Assembly: GCF_005877055.1 (NCBI RefSeq)
Contig: NZ_CP039424.1
Coordinates: 2,108,001 to 2,172,000 of the forward strand
Reading direction: 5' to 3'
DNA from: Citricoccus sp. SGAir0253
Lineage (GTDB): Bacteria; Actinomycetota; Actinomycetes; Actinomycetales; Micrococcaceae
Length of the DNA: 64,000 nt
The notes below the pieces were generated by a model. That model ran no database searches, had not been told where the DNA came from, and worked only from the letters and a program-made list of their open reading frames with translations. This document shows, in pieces, positions 40,841 to 48,918 of this stretch. The translations under genes were made by a program, and so were the position numbers. Each line of letters begins with the position of its first letter. The stretch's first letter is position 1.

Positions 40841-41574
40841 GGGCGGCCCGGTTCCCGCGGCCCGGCCTCGCGCTGCCCGGTGCGGGGGTTCCAGCGCCCC
40901 GCGGGGGCCGGCTCGCCGCGCAGGACCTCGAGCTCGGCGGTGATCGCGGACATGATCCGCTCGCTCGCCGCGTCCAGCACGGAGCGCGTCAGGGCCGAGC
41001 CCCGCAGGTCCTCGAGGGACACGGGGGCCCCGACCCGGATGCGCGCGGTGCGGCGCGGGCGCACGGAGGGCACCTTCGCGGTGCGCGGCAGCACGTCTTG
41101 GATCCCCCACTGGGCCACGGGCACCACGGGCACCCCGGTCTTGAGGGCGAGCCGGGCGGCCCCGGTCTTGGCCTTCATGGGCCACAGGCCGGGGTCCGAG
41201 GTGAGCGTGCCCTCGGGGTAGATGATGATGGCCCCGCCCTCCGCCAGCACCGCGTCGGCGGCCACGAGCGAGTCGTTGCCGCCGCGCGCGCGGTCCACCG
41301 GGATCTGGCGCATCGCGCCGAGCAGGCCCCCGACCACGGGGATCTGGAACAGCTCGGCCTTGGCCAGGAAGTGCGGCAGGTGGCCCTGGTTGTACACGAA
41401 GTGCCCCATGGCCAGCGGGTCCAGGTTCGAGACGTGGTTGGCGCACACGATGAACCCGGTGTCCGGCAGGTGCTCCGTGCCCTCCCAGTCCTTGGCCATC
41501 AGGGCGTTCAGGACGGGGCGGACGAGGAAGGACGCGGCGAGGTATCCGGCGCGGAGCCCGGTGGATGCGGTCAC
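40837..41574 (-). CDS. plsC: 1-acyl-sn-glycerol-3-phosphate acyltransferase (PlsC family)
   Basis: 245 residues. Membrane-associated acyltransferase of phosphatidic acid synthesis. The H-x4-D motif is NHVSNLD near residue 47, the second motif is the FPEG-like YPEGTL near residue 120, and VPVVPVAQWG follows. A hydrophobic N-terminal segment (AGYLAASFLVRPVL) probably attaches it to the membrane. The start is GTG 41574 with GGAGG three to four bases upstream, ten bases after the murA stop. The arrangement murA-plsC-gpsA-ddl is common in actinobacteria. Confidence 0.93.
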   Translation of the reverse strand: MTASTGLRAGYLAASFLVRPVLNALMAKDWEGTEHLPDTGFIVCANHVSNLDPLAMGHFVYNQGHLPHFLAKAELFQIPVVGGLLGAMRQIPVDRARGGNDSLVAADAVLAEGGAIIIYPEGTLTSDPGLWPMKAKTGAARLALKTGVPVVPVAQWGIQDVLPRTAKVPSVRPRRTARIRVGAPVSLEDLRGSALTRSVLDAASERIMSAITAELEVLRGEPAPAGRWNPRTGQREAGPREPGRP

Positions 41575-41584
41575 GGCCCTCCCC

Positions 41585-42931
41585 CTAGCGGACGGTGCCG
41601 GCGAGCTCGCCGGTGCTGCTGAGCTCCACGTCGGCGCCCAGGCCGGTCAGCTTGTCCATGAACCTCTCGTAGCCGCGGTTGATGATCTCGATCCCGGTGG
41701 CGTGGGAGGTCCCGCGGGCGGCGAGGGCCGCGATGAGGTGCGAGAACCCGCCGCGCAGGTCCGGGATGTCGAAGTCGGCGCCGCGCAGTTCCGTGGGGCC
41801 GGAGATGACGGCCGAGTGCAGGAAGTTGCGCTGGCCGAAGCGGCAGGGCACGGAGCCCAGGCACTCGCGGTGCAGCTGGATGTTCGCGCCCATCCGCACG
41901 AGCGCGTCGGTGAAGCCGAAGCGGTTCTCGTACACGGTCTCGTGCACGATCGACACGCCCTTGGCCTGCGTCAGGGCCACGACGAGGGGCTGCTGCCAGT
42001 CGGTCATGAACCCGGGGTGCACGTTCGTCTCGAGCACGAGCGGCTTGAGCGGCCCGCCGGCGTGCCAGAAGCGGATGCCCTCGTCGTCCACGTCGAACTC
42101 CCCGCCGACCTTGCGGTAGGTGTTCAGGAAGGCGGTCAGGTCGCGCTGCATGGCGCCCTCGACGTAGATGTCGCCCTGCGTCACGAGCGCCGCGGAGGCC
42201 CAGGAGGCCGACTCGTTGCGGTCCGGGATGGCACGGTGGTTGAACCCGGAGAGCTCGGAGACGCCCTCGATGCGGATCGTGCGGTCCGTCTGGACCGAGA
42301 TGATCGCGCCCATCTTCTGCAGGATCGCGATCAGGTCGTGGATCTCCGGCTCGACGGCGGCGCCCTTGAGCTCCGTGATGCCCTCGGCCTTGACGGCCGT
42401 CAGCAGCACCTGCTCGGTGGCCCCGACGGACGGGTAGGGCAGGTCCAGCTTGGCCCCGGTGAGGCCCCGCGGCGCCGAGATGTGGATGCCGCCGGGGCGC
42501 TTCTCCACGACCGCTCCGAAGCTGCGCAGCACGGTGAGGTGGAAGTCGATCGGCCGGTCGCCGATCCGGCAGCCGCCGAGGTCGGGGATGAACGCCTCGC
42601 CGATGGAGTGCATCAGCGGGCCGCAGAACAGGATCGGGATGCGCGAGTCGCCGGCGTGGGCGTCGATCTCCGAGCTCGTGGCGGACTTGGTGTCCGAGGG
42701 GTCCAGGGTCAGGTCACCGGAGACCGGGTCCTTGGACACCTTGACCCCGTGGACGGAGAGCAGCCCCGTGACGATGTCCACGTCCCGGATCTCGGGGACG
42801 TTGCGGAGCACGGACGGCTTGCTGCCCAGCAGTGAGGCCACCATGGCCTTGGGCACGAGGTTCTTGGCACCGCGCACGTGGACGCGGCCCTCGAGCGGCT
42901 TGCCGCCGTGGATCGTCAGCAGATTTCCCAT
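41585..42931 (-). CDS. murA: UDP-N-acetylglucosamine 1-carboxyvinyltransferase
   Basis: 448 residues. Transfers enolpyruvate from PEP to UDP-GlcNAc, the first committed step of peptidoglycan synthesis. RGAKNLVPKAMVASLL is at the N-terminus. The active-site cysteine is present in the loop LGGCRIGDRPIDFH, so fosfomycin sensitivity of the usual kind is expected from the family. HPGFMTDWQQP and DLRGGFSHLIAALAARG are also conserved. ATG 42931 has GGAGGA about 12 bases upstream, a long spacing. In the 115-base spacer to leuD, a TATGCT box at 43032-43027 and an 11-bp inverted repeat (42980-43022) are visible. Confidence 0.97.
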   Translation of the reverse strand: MGNLLTIHGGKPLEGRVHVRGAKNLVPKAMVASLLGSKPSVLRNVPEIRDVDIVTGLLSVHGVKVSKDPVSGDLTLDPSDTKSATSSEIDAHAGDSRIPILFCGPLMHSIGEAFIPDLGGCRIGDRPIDFHLTVLRSFGAVVEKRPGGIHISAPRGLTGAKLDLPYPSVGATEQVLLTAVKAEGITELKGAAVEPEIHDLIAILQKMGAIISVQTDRTIRIEGVSELSGFNHRAIPDRNESASWASAALVTQGDIYVEGAMQRDLTAFLNTYRKVGGEFDVDDEGIRFWHAGGPLKPLVLETNVHPGFMTDWQQPLVVALTQAKGVSIVHETVYENRFGFTDALVRMGANIQLHRECLGSVPCRFGQRNFLHSAVISGPTELRGADFDIPDLRGGFSHLIAALAARGTSHATGIEIINRGYERFMDKLTGLGADVELSSTGELAGTVR

Positions 42932-42979
42932 AGACAGTGGCTATCCTCCGTGGCCCGCCGGGTCGGGCCGTGTCGTCGT

Positions 42980-43022
42980 GGCGGATCCGCTGGGGAGAAG
43001 TGCCCGGCGACGCGGATCCGCC
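42980..43022 (-). repeat. Hairpin between leuD and murA
   Basis: GGCGGATCCGC (42980-42990) and GCGGATCCGCC (43012-43022) form an 11-bp stem with a 21-base loop. Each arm is itself nearly palindromic. It starts about 25 bases after the leuD stop and lies just downstream of a minus-strand TATGCT box, so it is either the leuD terminator or a structure in the murA leader. Confidence 0.5.
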
Positions 43023-43046
43023 CTCCAGCATACGGCCCGGAGCGGC

Positions 43047-43649
43047 TCAGGCCGTGCGGGCCGGCAGCGTGGCGGGCTTGAAGGCGGGCCGTGCCGCCTC
43101 GTAGTCGGCGATCTCCTGCTCGGTGCGCAGGGTCAGCCCGATGTCGTCCAGGCCCTCCATCAGCCGCCACCGCGTGTAGTCGTCGATCTGGAAGCCCGCG
43201 GTGACCGCGCCGCAGGTGACCGTGCGCGAGGCCAGGTCCACGGTGACCTCCGTGCCCGGGTGGTTCTCGAGCTCCTTCCAGATCAGCTCGATGTCCTGCT
43301 GGGCCACCTCGGCGGCCACCAGGCCCTGCTTGCCGGCATTGCCGCGGAAGATGTCGGCGAACCGGGCGGAGAGCACGGCGCGGAAGCCGTAGTCCTTCAG
43401 GGCCCAGACCGCGTGCTCGCGCGAGGAGCCGGTGCCGAAGTCGGGGCCCGCCACGAGGACGCTGCCGGCCGAGTACGGCTCCCGGTTCAGGATGAAGTCC
43501 GGGTCCTTGCGCCAGCCGGCGAACAGGGCGTCCTCGAACCCGGTGCGGGTGATGCGCTTGAGGTAGACGGCCGGGATGATCTGGTCCGTGTCCACGTTGG
43601 ACTGCTTCAGCGGCACGCCGACGCCGGTGTGCTGGGAGAACGGCTCCAT
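43047..43649 (-). CDS. leuD: 3-isopropylmalate dehydratase small subunit
   Basis: 200 residues. With LeuC isomerises 2-isopropylmalate to 3-isopropylmalate in leucine synthesis. [16 protein letters not shown] at residue 18 and the swivelling-domain signature [17 protein letters not shown] at about 68 are diagnostic. ATG 43649 has AGGAGG six bases upstream and starts one base after the leuC stop, a classic leuCD operon. It ends before the hairpin region preceding murA. Confidence 0.97.
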   Translation of the reverse strand: MEPFSQHTGVGVPLKQSNVDTDQIIPAVYLKRITRTGFEDALFAGWRKDPDFILNREPYSAGSVLVAGPDFGTGSSREHAVWALKDYGFRAVLSARFADIFRGNAGKQGLVAAEVAQQDIELIWKELENHPGTEVTVDLASRTVTCGAVTAGFQIDDYTRWRLMEGLDDIGLTLRTEQEIADYEAARPAFKPATLPARTA

Positions 43650-43650
43650 G

Positions 43651-45120
43651 TCAGGCCTCCTGGGTCTCGGGCTGGCGGGCGGTCAGGTCGGACGGCGAGG
43701 ACAGCGTGCCGCGGATCGCGGTCGCGGCGGCCACCACGGGCGAGACCAGGTGGGTCCGGCCGCCCTTGCCCTGGCGGCCCTCGAAGTTGCGGTTGGAGGT
43801 GGAGGCGCAGCGCTCCCCCGGGGCCAGCTGGTCCGGGTTCATGCCCAGGCACATGGAGCACCCGGCGAAGCGCCACTCCGCGCCGAAGTCGGTGAACACG
43901 CGGTCCAGCCCCTCGGCCTCGGCCTGCAGGCGCACGCGGGCCGAGCCCGGCACCACGATCATGCGCACGTCCTCGGCCTTGGACTGGCCCTGGATGATCG
44001 CCGCGGCGGTGCGCAGGTCCTCGATCCGGGAGTTGGTGCACGAGCCCAGGAAGACCGTGTCCACGCGGATGTCCTTCATCGGCATCCCGGGGGTGAGGTC
44101 CATGTACTCCAGGGCGCGCCGGGCGGCGGCCTGGGCGTTGGGGTCCTCGAAGTCCTCGGGGACGGGCACGGTGTCGTTCAGGGAGACGCCCTGGCCGGGG
44201 TTGGTGCCCCACGTCACGAAGGGCTCCAGCGCGTCCGCGTCCAGGAACACCTCGGCGTCGAAGGCCGCGCCCTCGTCCGTGGCCAGCGAGCGCCAGTACT
44301 CGACGGCGGCGTCCCAGTCCTCGCCCTGCGGGGCGTGCGGGCGGCCCTTGAGGTACTCGAAGGTGGTCTCGTCCGGGGCGATCATGCCGGCGCGGGCGCC
44401 GGCCTCGATGGACATGTTGCAGATCGTCATGCGCGCGTCCATGGACAGCGAGCGGATGGCCGAGCCGCGGTACTCCAGCACGTAGCCCTGCCCGCCGCCG
44501 GTGCCGATCTTGGCGATGACGGCGAGGATGATGTCCTTGGCGGTGACCCCCTCGCGCAGGGTGCCCTCCACGGTGATCGCCATCGTCCGGAACGGCTTGA
44601 GCGGCAGCGTCTGGGTGGCCAGCACGTGCTCCACCTCGGAGGTGCCGATGCCGAAGGCCAGGGCGCCGAACGCGCCGTGGGTGGAGGTGTGCGAGTCGCC
44701 GCACACCACGGTCATGCCCGGCTGGGTCAGGCCCAGCTGCGGGCCGACCACGTGCACGATGCCCTGCTCGGCGTCGCCGAGGGAGTGCAGGCGGATGCCG
44801 AACTCGGCGGCGTTGTCCCGCAGCGTCTGGATCTGCTTGGCCGAGACCGGGTCCGCGATCGGCTTGTCGATCTCCAGCGTGGGGGTGTTGTGGTCCTCGG
44901 TGGCGATCGTCAGGTCCGGCCGGCGCACGGGACGGCCGGCCAGGCGCAGCCCCTCGAAGGCCTGCGGACTGGTGACCTCGTGCACGAGGTGCAGGTCGAT
45001 GTAGAGCAGGTCCGGGGTGCGGGCCTCGCCCTGCCCCTCGCCGGGCACGACCACGTGGTCCTGCCAGACCTTCTCGGCGAGCGTGCGCGGTGCCGCCGCG
45101 CCGGTTGCGTCGTGTGCCAT
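43651..45120 (-). CDS. leuC: 3-isopropylmalate dehydratase large subunit
   Basis: 489 residues. Aconitase-family [4Fe-4S] subunit of isopropylmalate isomerase. The cluster ligands are the cysteine in FLGSCTNSR and the pair in [27 protein letters not shown] and the early KVWQDHVV are also typical. The start is ATG 45120, chosen because GGAAGGA lies six bases upstream; the frame runs further up to 45150 without a ribosome site. It diverges from the IclR-type regulator across a 103-base region containing a 15-bp inverted repeat (45194-45208). Confidence 0.97.
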   Translation of the reverse strand: MAHDATGAAAPRTLAEKVWQDHVVVPGEGQGEARTPDLLYIDLHLVHEVTSPQAFEGLRLAGRPVRRPDLTIATEDHNTPTLEIDKPIADPVSAKQIQTLRDNAAEFGIRLHSLGDAEQGIVHVVGPQLGLTQPGMTVVCGDSHTSTHGAFGALAFGIGTSEVEHVLATQTLPLKPFRTMAITVEGTLREGVTAKDIILAVIAKIGTGGGQGYVLEYRGSAIRSLSMDARMTICNMSIEAGARAGMIAPDETTFEYLKGRPHAPQGEDWDAAVEYWRSLATDEGAAFDAEVFLDADALEPFVTWGTNPGQGVSLNDTVPVPEDFEDPNAQAAARRALEYMDLTPGMPMKDIRVDTVFLGSCTNSRIEDLRTAAAIIQGQSKAEDVRMIVVPGSARVRLQAEAEGLDRVFTDFGAEWRFAGCSMCLGMNPDQLAPGERCASTSNRNFEGRQGKGGRTHLVSPVVAAATAIRGTLSSPSDLTARQPETQEA

Positions 45121-45193
45121 CTCAAGTCCTTCCGCCACTGACCCCCTCACTGTCGCACCACGCCGCTCGGGCCGACCAGCGGTGCGGTGGTAA

Positions 45194-45208
45194 TCTCACA
45201 TAATGAGA
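45194..45208. promoter_or_regulatory. Inverted-repeat operator between leuC and the IclR-type regulator
   Basis: TCTCA CATAA TGAGA is a 5-5-5 inverted repeat immediately upstream of the regulator's -10. It is the best candidate site for the regulator to control leuCD and itself. Its base composition is clearly more AT-rich than the surroundings. Confidence 0.6.
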
Positions 45209-45211
45209 CGG

Positions 45212-45217
45212 TAGTAT
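45212..45217 (+). promoter_or_regulatory. Leaderless -10 of the IclR-type regulator
   Basis: TAGTAT ends six bases before ATG 45224, and no Shine-Dalgarno is present. The 15-bp operator ends four bases upstream, so a bound repressor would cover the promoter. Confidence 0.5.
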
Positions 45218-45223
45218 CACAGT

Positions 45224-46018
45224 ATGGACATCACCGCTCCGGACGCCGCCCCGGCCGGCGACGACGCCCCCGCACCCCGGCTGCACGCCCTCCACCGGCC
45301 CAGCGGGGTGGGCGTGGTGGACAAGTCGGCCGCGATCCTCGACGCGCTCGAGGCGGGTCCCACGAGCCTGGCCCAGCTCGTGACGGCCACCGGCATCGCC
45401 CGGCCCACCCTGCACCGGCTGGCCTCGGCGCTCGTGCACCACCGCCTCGTGGCCCGCGACCTGCAGGGCCGCTACATCCTCGGCAGCCGGCTCTCGGAGC
45501 TGGCCTCGGCCGCCGGCGAGGACCGGCTGACCACCGCCGCCGGCCCCGTGCTGTCCCGGCTGCGCGATGCCACCGGGGAGAGCTCCCAGCTGTTCCGCCG
45601 GCAGGCCGACAGCCGCGTGTGCGTGGCCAGCGCCGAGCGCCCCGTGGGACTGCGGGACACGATCCCGGTGGGCACGCGCCTGTCCATGAAGGCCGGCTCG
45701 GCCGCCCAGGTGCTGCTCGCGTGGGAGGACCACGAGCGGCTCGTGGAGGGTCTCACGGGGGCGGTGTTCACGCCGACCGTCCTGGCCGCCGTCCGCCGCC
45801 GTGGCTGGGCGCAGTCCCTGGGCGAGCGGGAGCCCGGGGTGGCCTCGGTCTCCGCGCCGGTGCGCAGCCCGAGCGGACGGGTGATCGCCGCCGTGTCCAT
45901 CTCGGGACCGATCGAGCGGCTGACCCGGCAGCCGGGCCGGGTCCACGCCGAGACGGTGGTGCGGGCGGCGCACAACCTCACCGAGCTCATCCGGTCCGCC
46001 GAGGCCCCGGCCGGCTGA
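45224..46018 (+). CDS. ndgR: IclR-family transcriptional regulator (NdgR/LtbR-like)
   Basis: 264 residues. An N-terminal winged helix (GPTSLAQLVTATGIARPTLHRL, residues about 45-66) is followed by an IclR effector domain (SSQLFRRQADSRVCVASAE, GTRLSMKAGSAAQVLLAW). Divergent orientation to leuCD is the conserved setting of NdgR (Streptomyces) and LtbR (Corynebacterium), which regulate leucine and other amino-acid genes. The extra 30-residue Ala/Pro-rich N-terminus precedes the helix-turn-helix. ATG 45224 is probably leaderless. After the stop a 15-base sequence containing the TGA occurs twice, at 46008-46022 and 46024-46038, a small tandem duplication that may also fold as a terminator. The symbol is by analogy. 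Confidence 0.85.
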   Translation: MDITAPDAAPAGDDAPAPRLHALHRPSGVGVVDKSAAILDALEAGPTSLAQLVTATGIARPTLHRLASALVHHRLVARDLQGRYILGSRLSELASAAGEDRLTTAAGPVLSRLRDATGESSQLFRRQADSRVCVASAERPVGLRDTIPVGTRLSMKAGSAAQVLLAWEDHERLVEGLTGAVFTPTVLAAVRRRGWAQSLGEREPGVASVSAPVRSPSGRVIAAVSISGPIERLTRQPGRVHAETVVRAAHNLTELIRSAEAPAG

Positions 46019-46243
46019 GGCCTCGGCCGGCTGAGGCCGCACCGGCGCCGTCGCGCGCCGAGCGTCCCCGGGAGGGCCGGCCCCGGGCGACCGCGACCGC
46101 GCCGGGAAGTTCTCCCCGCGTTGGCCTGCCGTTGGCCGGGGGATGGCCTGCAGGCCGATTGGGGGCCTATCGTGCGGCTGAGGGCCCCTGCTCCGGGCGG
46201 GTGGCCTGCACCGTTCCCCGACCGGACAGGACCGAGACCGATC

Positions 46244-47713
46244 GTGACCACCACCGCCGCGCCGTCCCTGCACGCCTCCACCACCGACCCGCTGCGGATC
46301 GCGGTGATCGGGACGGGGTACCTGGGGGCCACGCACGCGGCGTGCATGGCGGAGCTGGGCTTCGAGGTGCTGGGGGTGGACGTGGACCCGGCCAAGGTCG
46401 AGGCGCTCTCCCGCGGCGAGCTGCCCTTCCACGAGCCCGGCCTGGCCGAGCTGCTGAGGCGGCACGTGGCCTCGGGCCGGCTGCGGTTCACCACCTGCTA
46501 CGAGCAGGCCGGGGCCTGGGCGGACGTGCACTTCATCGGGGTGGGCACCCCGCAGCGGCCCGGGGAGTCCGCGGCGGACCTGCGCTACGTGGACGCCGCG
46601 GTGACCGCGCTGGCCGGGCACATCACCCGGGACGCGCTGGTGGTGGGCAAGTCCACGGTGCCGGTCGGCACCGCCGCCCGGCTGGCCGGCCTGCTGGCCG
46701 AGACGCGGGCGGCCAACGGGCTGCCCGGACGGGTGGAGCTGGCCTGGAACCCCGAGTTCCTGCGCGAGGGGTTCGCGGTCCAGGACACCCTGTCACCGGA
46801 CCGGCTCGTGGTGGGGGTGGCCAGCGACCACGCCGAGCAGGTGCTGTGCCGGGTGTACGCCGACGCCGTGGCCGCCGGCACCCCGTGGATCCGCACCGAC
46901 TACGAGACCGCCGAGCTGGTCAAGGTCGCCGCGAACGCGTTCCTGGCCACGAAGATCAGCTTCATCAACGCCTTCAGCGAGATCACCGAGGCCGTGGGCG
47001 GGGACATCGGCACCCTGGCCGACGCGATCGGCCACGACCCGCGCATCGGCCGGCGCTTCCTCAACGCCGGGGTCGGCTTCGGCGGCGGCTGCCTGCCCAA
47101 GGACATCCGCGCCCTGCAGGCCAGGGTGTCCGAGCTCGGCCTGGACCGCACCATGCGCTTCCTGGCCGAGATGGACGACATCAACCTGCGCCGCCGGGAC
47201 CGGGTGGTGGACCTGGCCGTGCAGGTGCTCTCCCACGACCGCGACGGCGTCACCCGCTGCACCGCCAACGGCGGGTCCGGGCACGTGCCGGACCCGGTCT
47301 CCGTGCAGGTGCTCAACGGGGCGCGGATCGCGATGCTGGGCACCACGTTCAAGCCCGACTCCGACGACGTGCGCGACTCCCCCGCCCTGGACGTGGCCAA
47401 CCGGCTCTACACCGCCGGTGCCGAGGTGTCCGTGTACGACCCGAAGGGCAATGCCAACGCCGCCGCCCGGTTCCCCCGCCTGGGCTACGTGGACACGTGC
47501 CGGGAGGCCATCACCGGGGCCGACCTCGTCATCCTGCTCACGGAATGGGACGAGTTCCGGGCCCTGGACCCGGACCACGTCGCCACGTTCGTGAACCGGC
47601 GCAACATCGTCGACGGGCGCAACGTGCTCGACCCCACCGCCTGGCGCGAGGCCGGGTTCACCCTCGCCGCCCTGGGCCACCGCTTCGCCCCGGACACCGG
47701 CCGCGGGGGCTGA
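46244..47713 (+). CDS. UDP-glucose 6-dehydrogenase
   Basis: 489 residues. Oxidises UDP-glucose to UDP-glucuronate with two NAD. Rossmann motif AVIGTGYLGATHAACMAELG near residue 17; STVPVGTAARL and WNPEFLREGFAVQDTLSPDR are family blocks; the catalytic cysteine is in GVGFGGGCLPKDIRAL, and GTTFKPDSDDVRDSP precedes the UDP-binding half. Residues about 333-350 include an insertion (SHDRDGVTRCTANGGSGHV) not typical of shorter enzymes. The start GTG 46244 has only a weak AGGA/GAG site; earlier in-frame ATG codons at 46121 and 46142 would add residues that do not fit the fold. The 225-base upstream spacer has a plausible TATCGT box but no clear -35. It links galU to uronate-containing wall polymer. 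Confidence 0.93.
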   Translation: MTTTAAPSLHASTTDPLRIAVIGTGYLGATHAACMAELGFEVLGVDVDPAKVEALSRGELPFHEPGLAELLRRHVASGRLRFTTCYEQAGAWADVHFIGVGTPQRPGESAADLRYVDAAVTALAGHITRDALVVGKSTVPVGTAARLAGLLAETRAANGLPGRVELAWNPEFLREGFAVQDTLSPDRLVVGVASDHAEQVLCRVYADAVAAGTPWIRTDYETAELVKVAANAFLATKISFINAFSEITEAVGGDIGTLADAIGHDPRIGRRFLNAGVGFGGGCLPKDIRALQARVSELGLDRTMRFLAEMDDINLRRRDRVVDLAVQVLSHDRDGVTRCTANGGSGHVPDPVSVQVLNGARIAMLGTTFKPDSDDVRDSPALDVANRLYTAGAEVSVYDPKGNANAAARFPRLGYVDTCREAITGADLVILLTEWDEFRALDPDHVATFVNRRNIVDGRNVLDPTAWREAGFTLAALGHRFAPDTGRGG

Positions 47714-47718
47714 GCCGG

Positions 47719-47767
47719 CCCCGGGCCCGTCGGCGGGTGCCGGCCGCACCTCCGACGGGACCCGGGG
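47719..47767. terminator. Bidirectional terminator-like hairpin between ugd and thiL
   Basis: CCCCGGGCCCGTCGG (47719-47733) pairs with 47752-47767 through 15 base pairs with a single bulged A at 47760; the loop is 18 bases. It lies between two convergent genes. Confidence 0.55.
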
Positions 47768-47794
47768 TCGTCCCGGCCCTCCCGCCGGCGGGGC

Positions 47795-48910
47795 TCAGAA
47801 GTGGTCCCAACCGCCCCCGCCGGCGGGTGCGCCCGTGACCCCGTCCGGTGCCCCCGGCGAGCCGAGCAGCAGCCGCCCGATGCGGCGGAAGCCCGCTGGC
47901 GGCGGGGTGCCGGCGGGCAGCACGGCGAGCAGCCCGTAGTCCTCGCCGCCCGCGGCCACCCAGTCCCCGGCGTCCGCCCCCAGGGCGCGCGCCAGCGGCT
48001 CCAGCACTGCCGCCTCGGCCCGGATCCACTCCGGGTCCAGTTCCACGCGGCGGCCGTTCGCGGCGGCCAGGCGACCGGCGTCCTTGAGCACCCCGTCGGA
48101 GACGTCCATCATGGCCAGCGCCCCCGCCCGGGCCGCCACCCGGCCGGAGCCGAGCACGGGCCGCGGCCGCCACTGGCGACCGGCCGCGAGCGCCGCCAGC
48201 CGGTGCACCCCGGGTCCGGGGGCCGGAGCGGCCGACGATCCCGTGCCGCCGGCGCCGAGCCGCTCCAGCAGCTCCGCCCGCGGGGTGTCCAGGACCGCCA
48301 GCCCGGCGGCGGACCAGCCGGCGTGCCCGCACAGCACGAGGTCGACCGGCCGGTCCGCCGGCACCCCGCGGGGAAGGGTGCGCCGCACGGGGGGCCGGCC
48401 GCCGAGGTCGCCCGTGGCCGTGATGGCCAGCGTGATGCGGTCGTCCGAGCCGAGGTCCCCGCCCACCACCCGGCAGTCCCGCGCCCCGAGGTGGCGCACG
48501 GCCCCGGCGATGCCCGCGGCCAGCCCGTCGACCCAGGCCACGGGGGTCCGCCCCGGCATGGTCAGCGCCAGCAGGATCCCGGTGGGCGTGGCACCCATCG
48601 CGTTGACGTCCGAGAGGTTCTGGGCGGCGGCCTTCCAGCCGGTCGCATGGCCGGCGGCGAAGTCCGCGCGGGCCCCGCGGCGGGACGCCTCGGCGGGCCA
48701 GCGCAGCCGGAAGTCCCGGTCCTGCGCCATGGCGTCGGTGGTGATGACGAAGCGGCCGTCGGGGGCGGCCACCACGGCGGCGTCGTCCCCCGGGCCCACC
48801 GTGCCCTCCGGCCAGTCGCCGGCGGCCGGGACGGTCGCGAAGCGCCGCTCGAGCACGCGCAGGACGCCCGCCTCGCCGAGCCCGCCGACGACGGCCCCGC
48901 ACCCGGGCAC
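47795..48910 (-). CDS. thiL: Thiamine-monophosphate kinase
   Basis: 371 residues. Phosphorylates thiamine monophosphate to the active cofactor thiamine diphosphate. GPGDDAAVVAAPDGRFVITTDAMAQ near residue 38, NLSDVNAMGATPTGILLAL and GGDLGSDDRITLAITATG are the ThiL/PurM-fold signatures; MMDVSDGVLKDAGRLA and AGGEDYGLLAVLP occur towards the C-terminus. The likely start is GTG 48910, eight bases after the GTPase stop, with weak ribosome binding; no ATG is available. In relatives thiL sits beside the DUF3515 and DAK genes; here it has moved next to the GTPases while an LCP-Wzz pair occupies its usual place. Confidence 0.92.
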   Translation of the reverse strand: MPGCGAVVGGLGEAGVLRVLERRFATVPAAGDWPEGTVGPGDDAAVVAAPDGRFVITTDAMAQDRDFRLRWPAEASRRGARADFAAGHATGWKAAAQNLSDVNAMGATPTGILLALTMPGRTPVAWVDGLAAGIAGAVRHLGARDCRVVGGDLGSDDRITLAITATGDLGGRPPVRRTLPRGVPADRPVDLVLCGHAGWSAAGLAVLDTPRAELLERLGAGGTGSSAAPAPGPGVHRLAALAAGRQWRPRPVLGSGRVAARAGALAMMDVSDGVLKDAGRLAAANGRRVELDPEWIRAEAAVLEPLARALGADAGDWVAAGGEDYGLLAVLPAGTPPPAGFRRIGRLLLGSPGAPDGVTGAPAGGGGWDHF

Positions 48911-48918
48911 CGGGGCGT

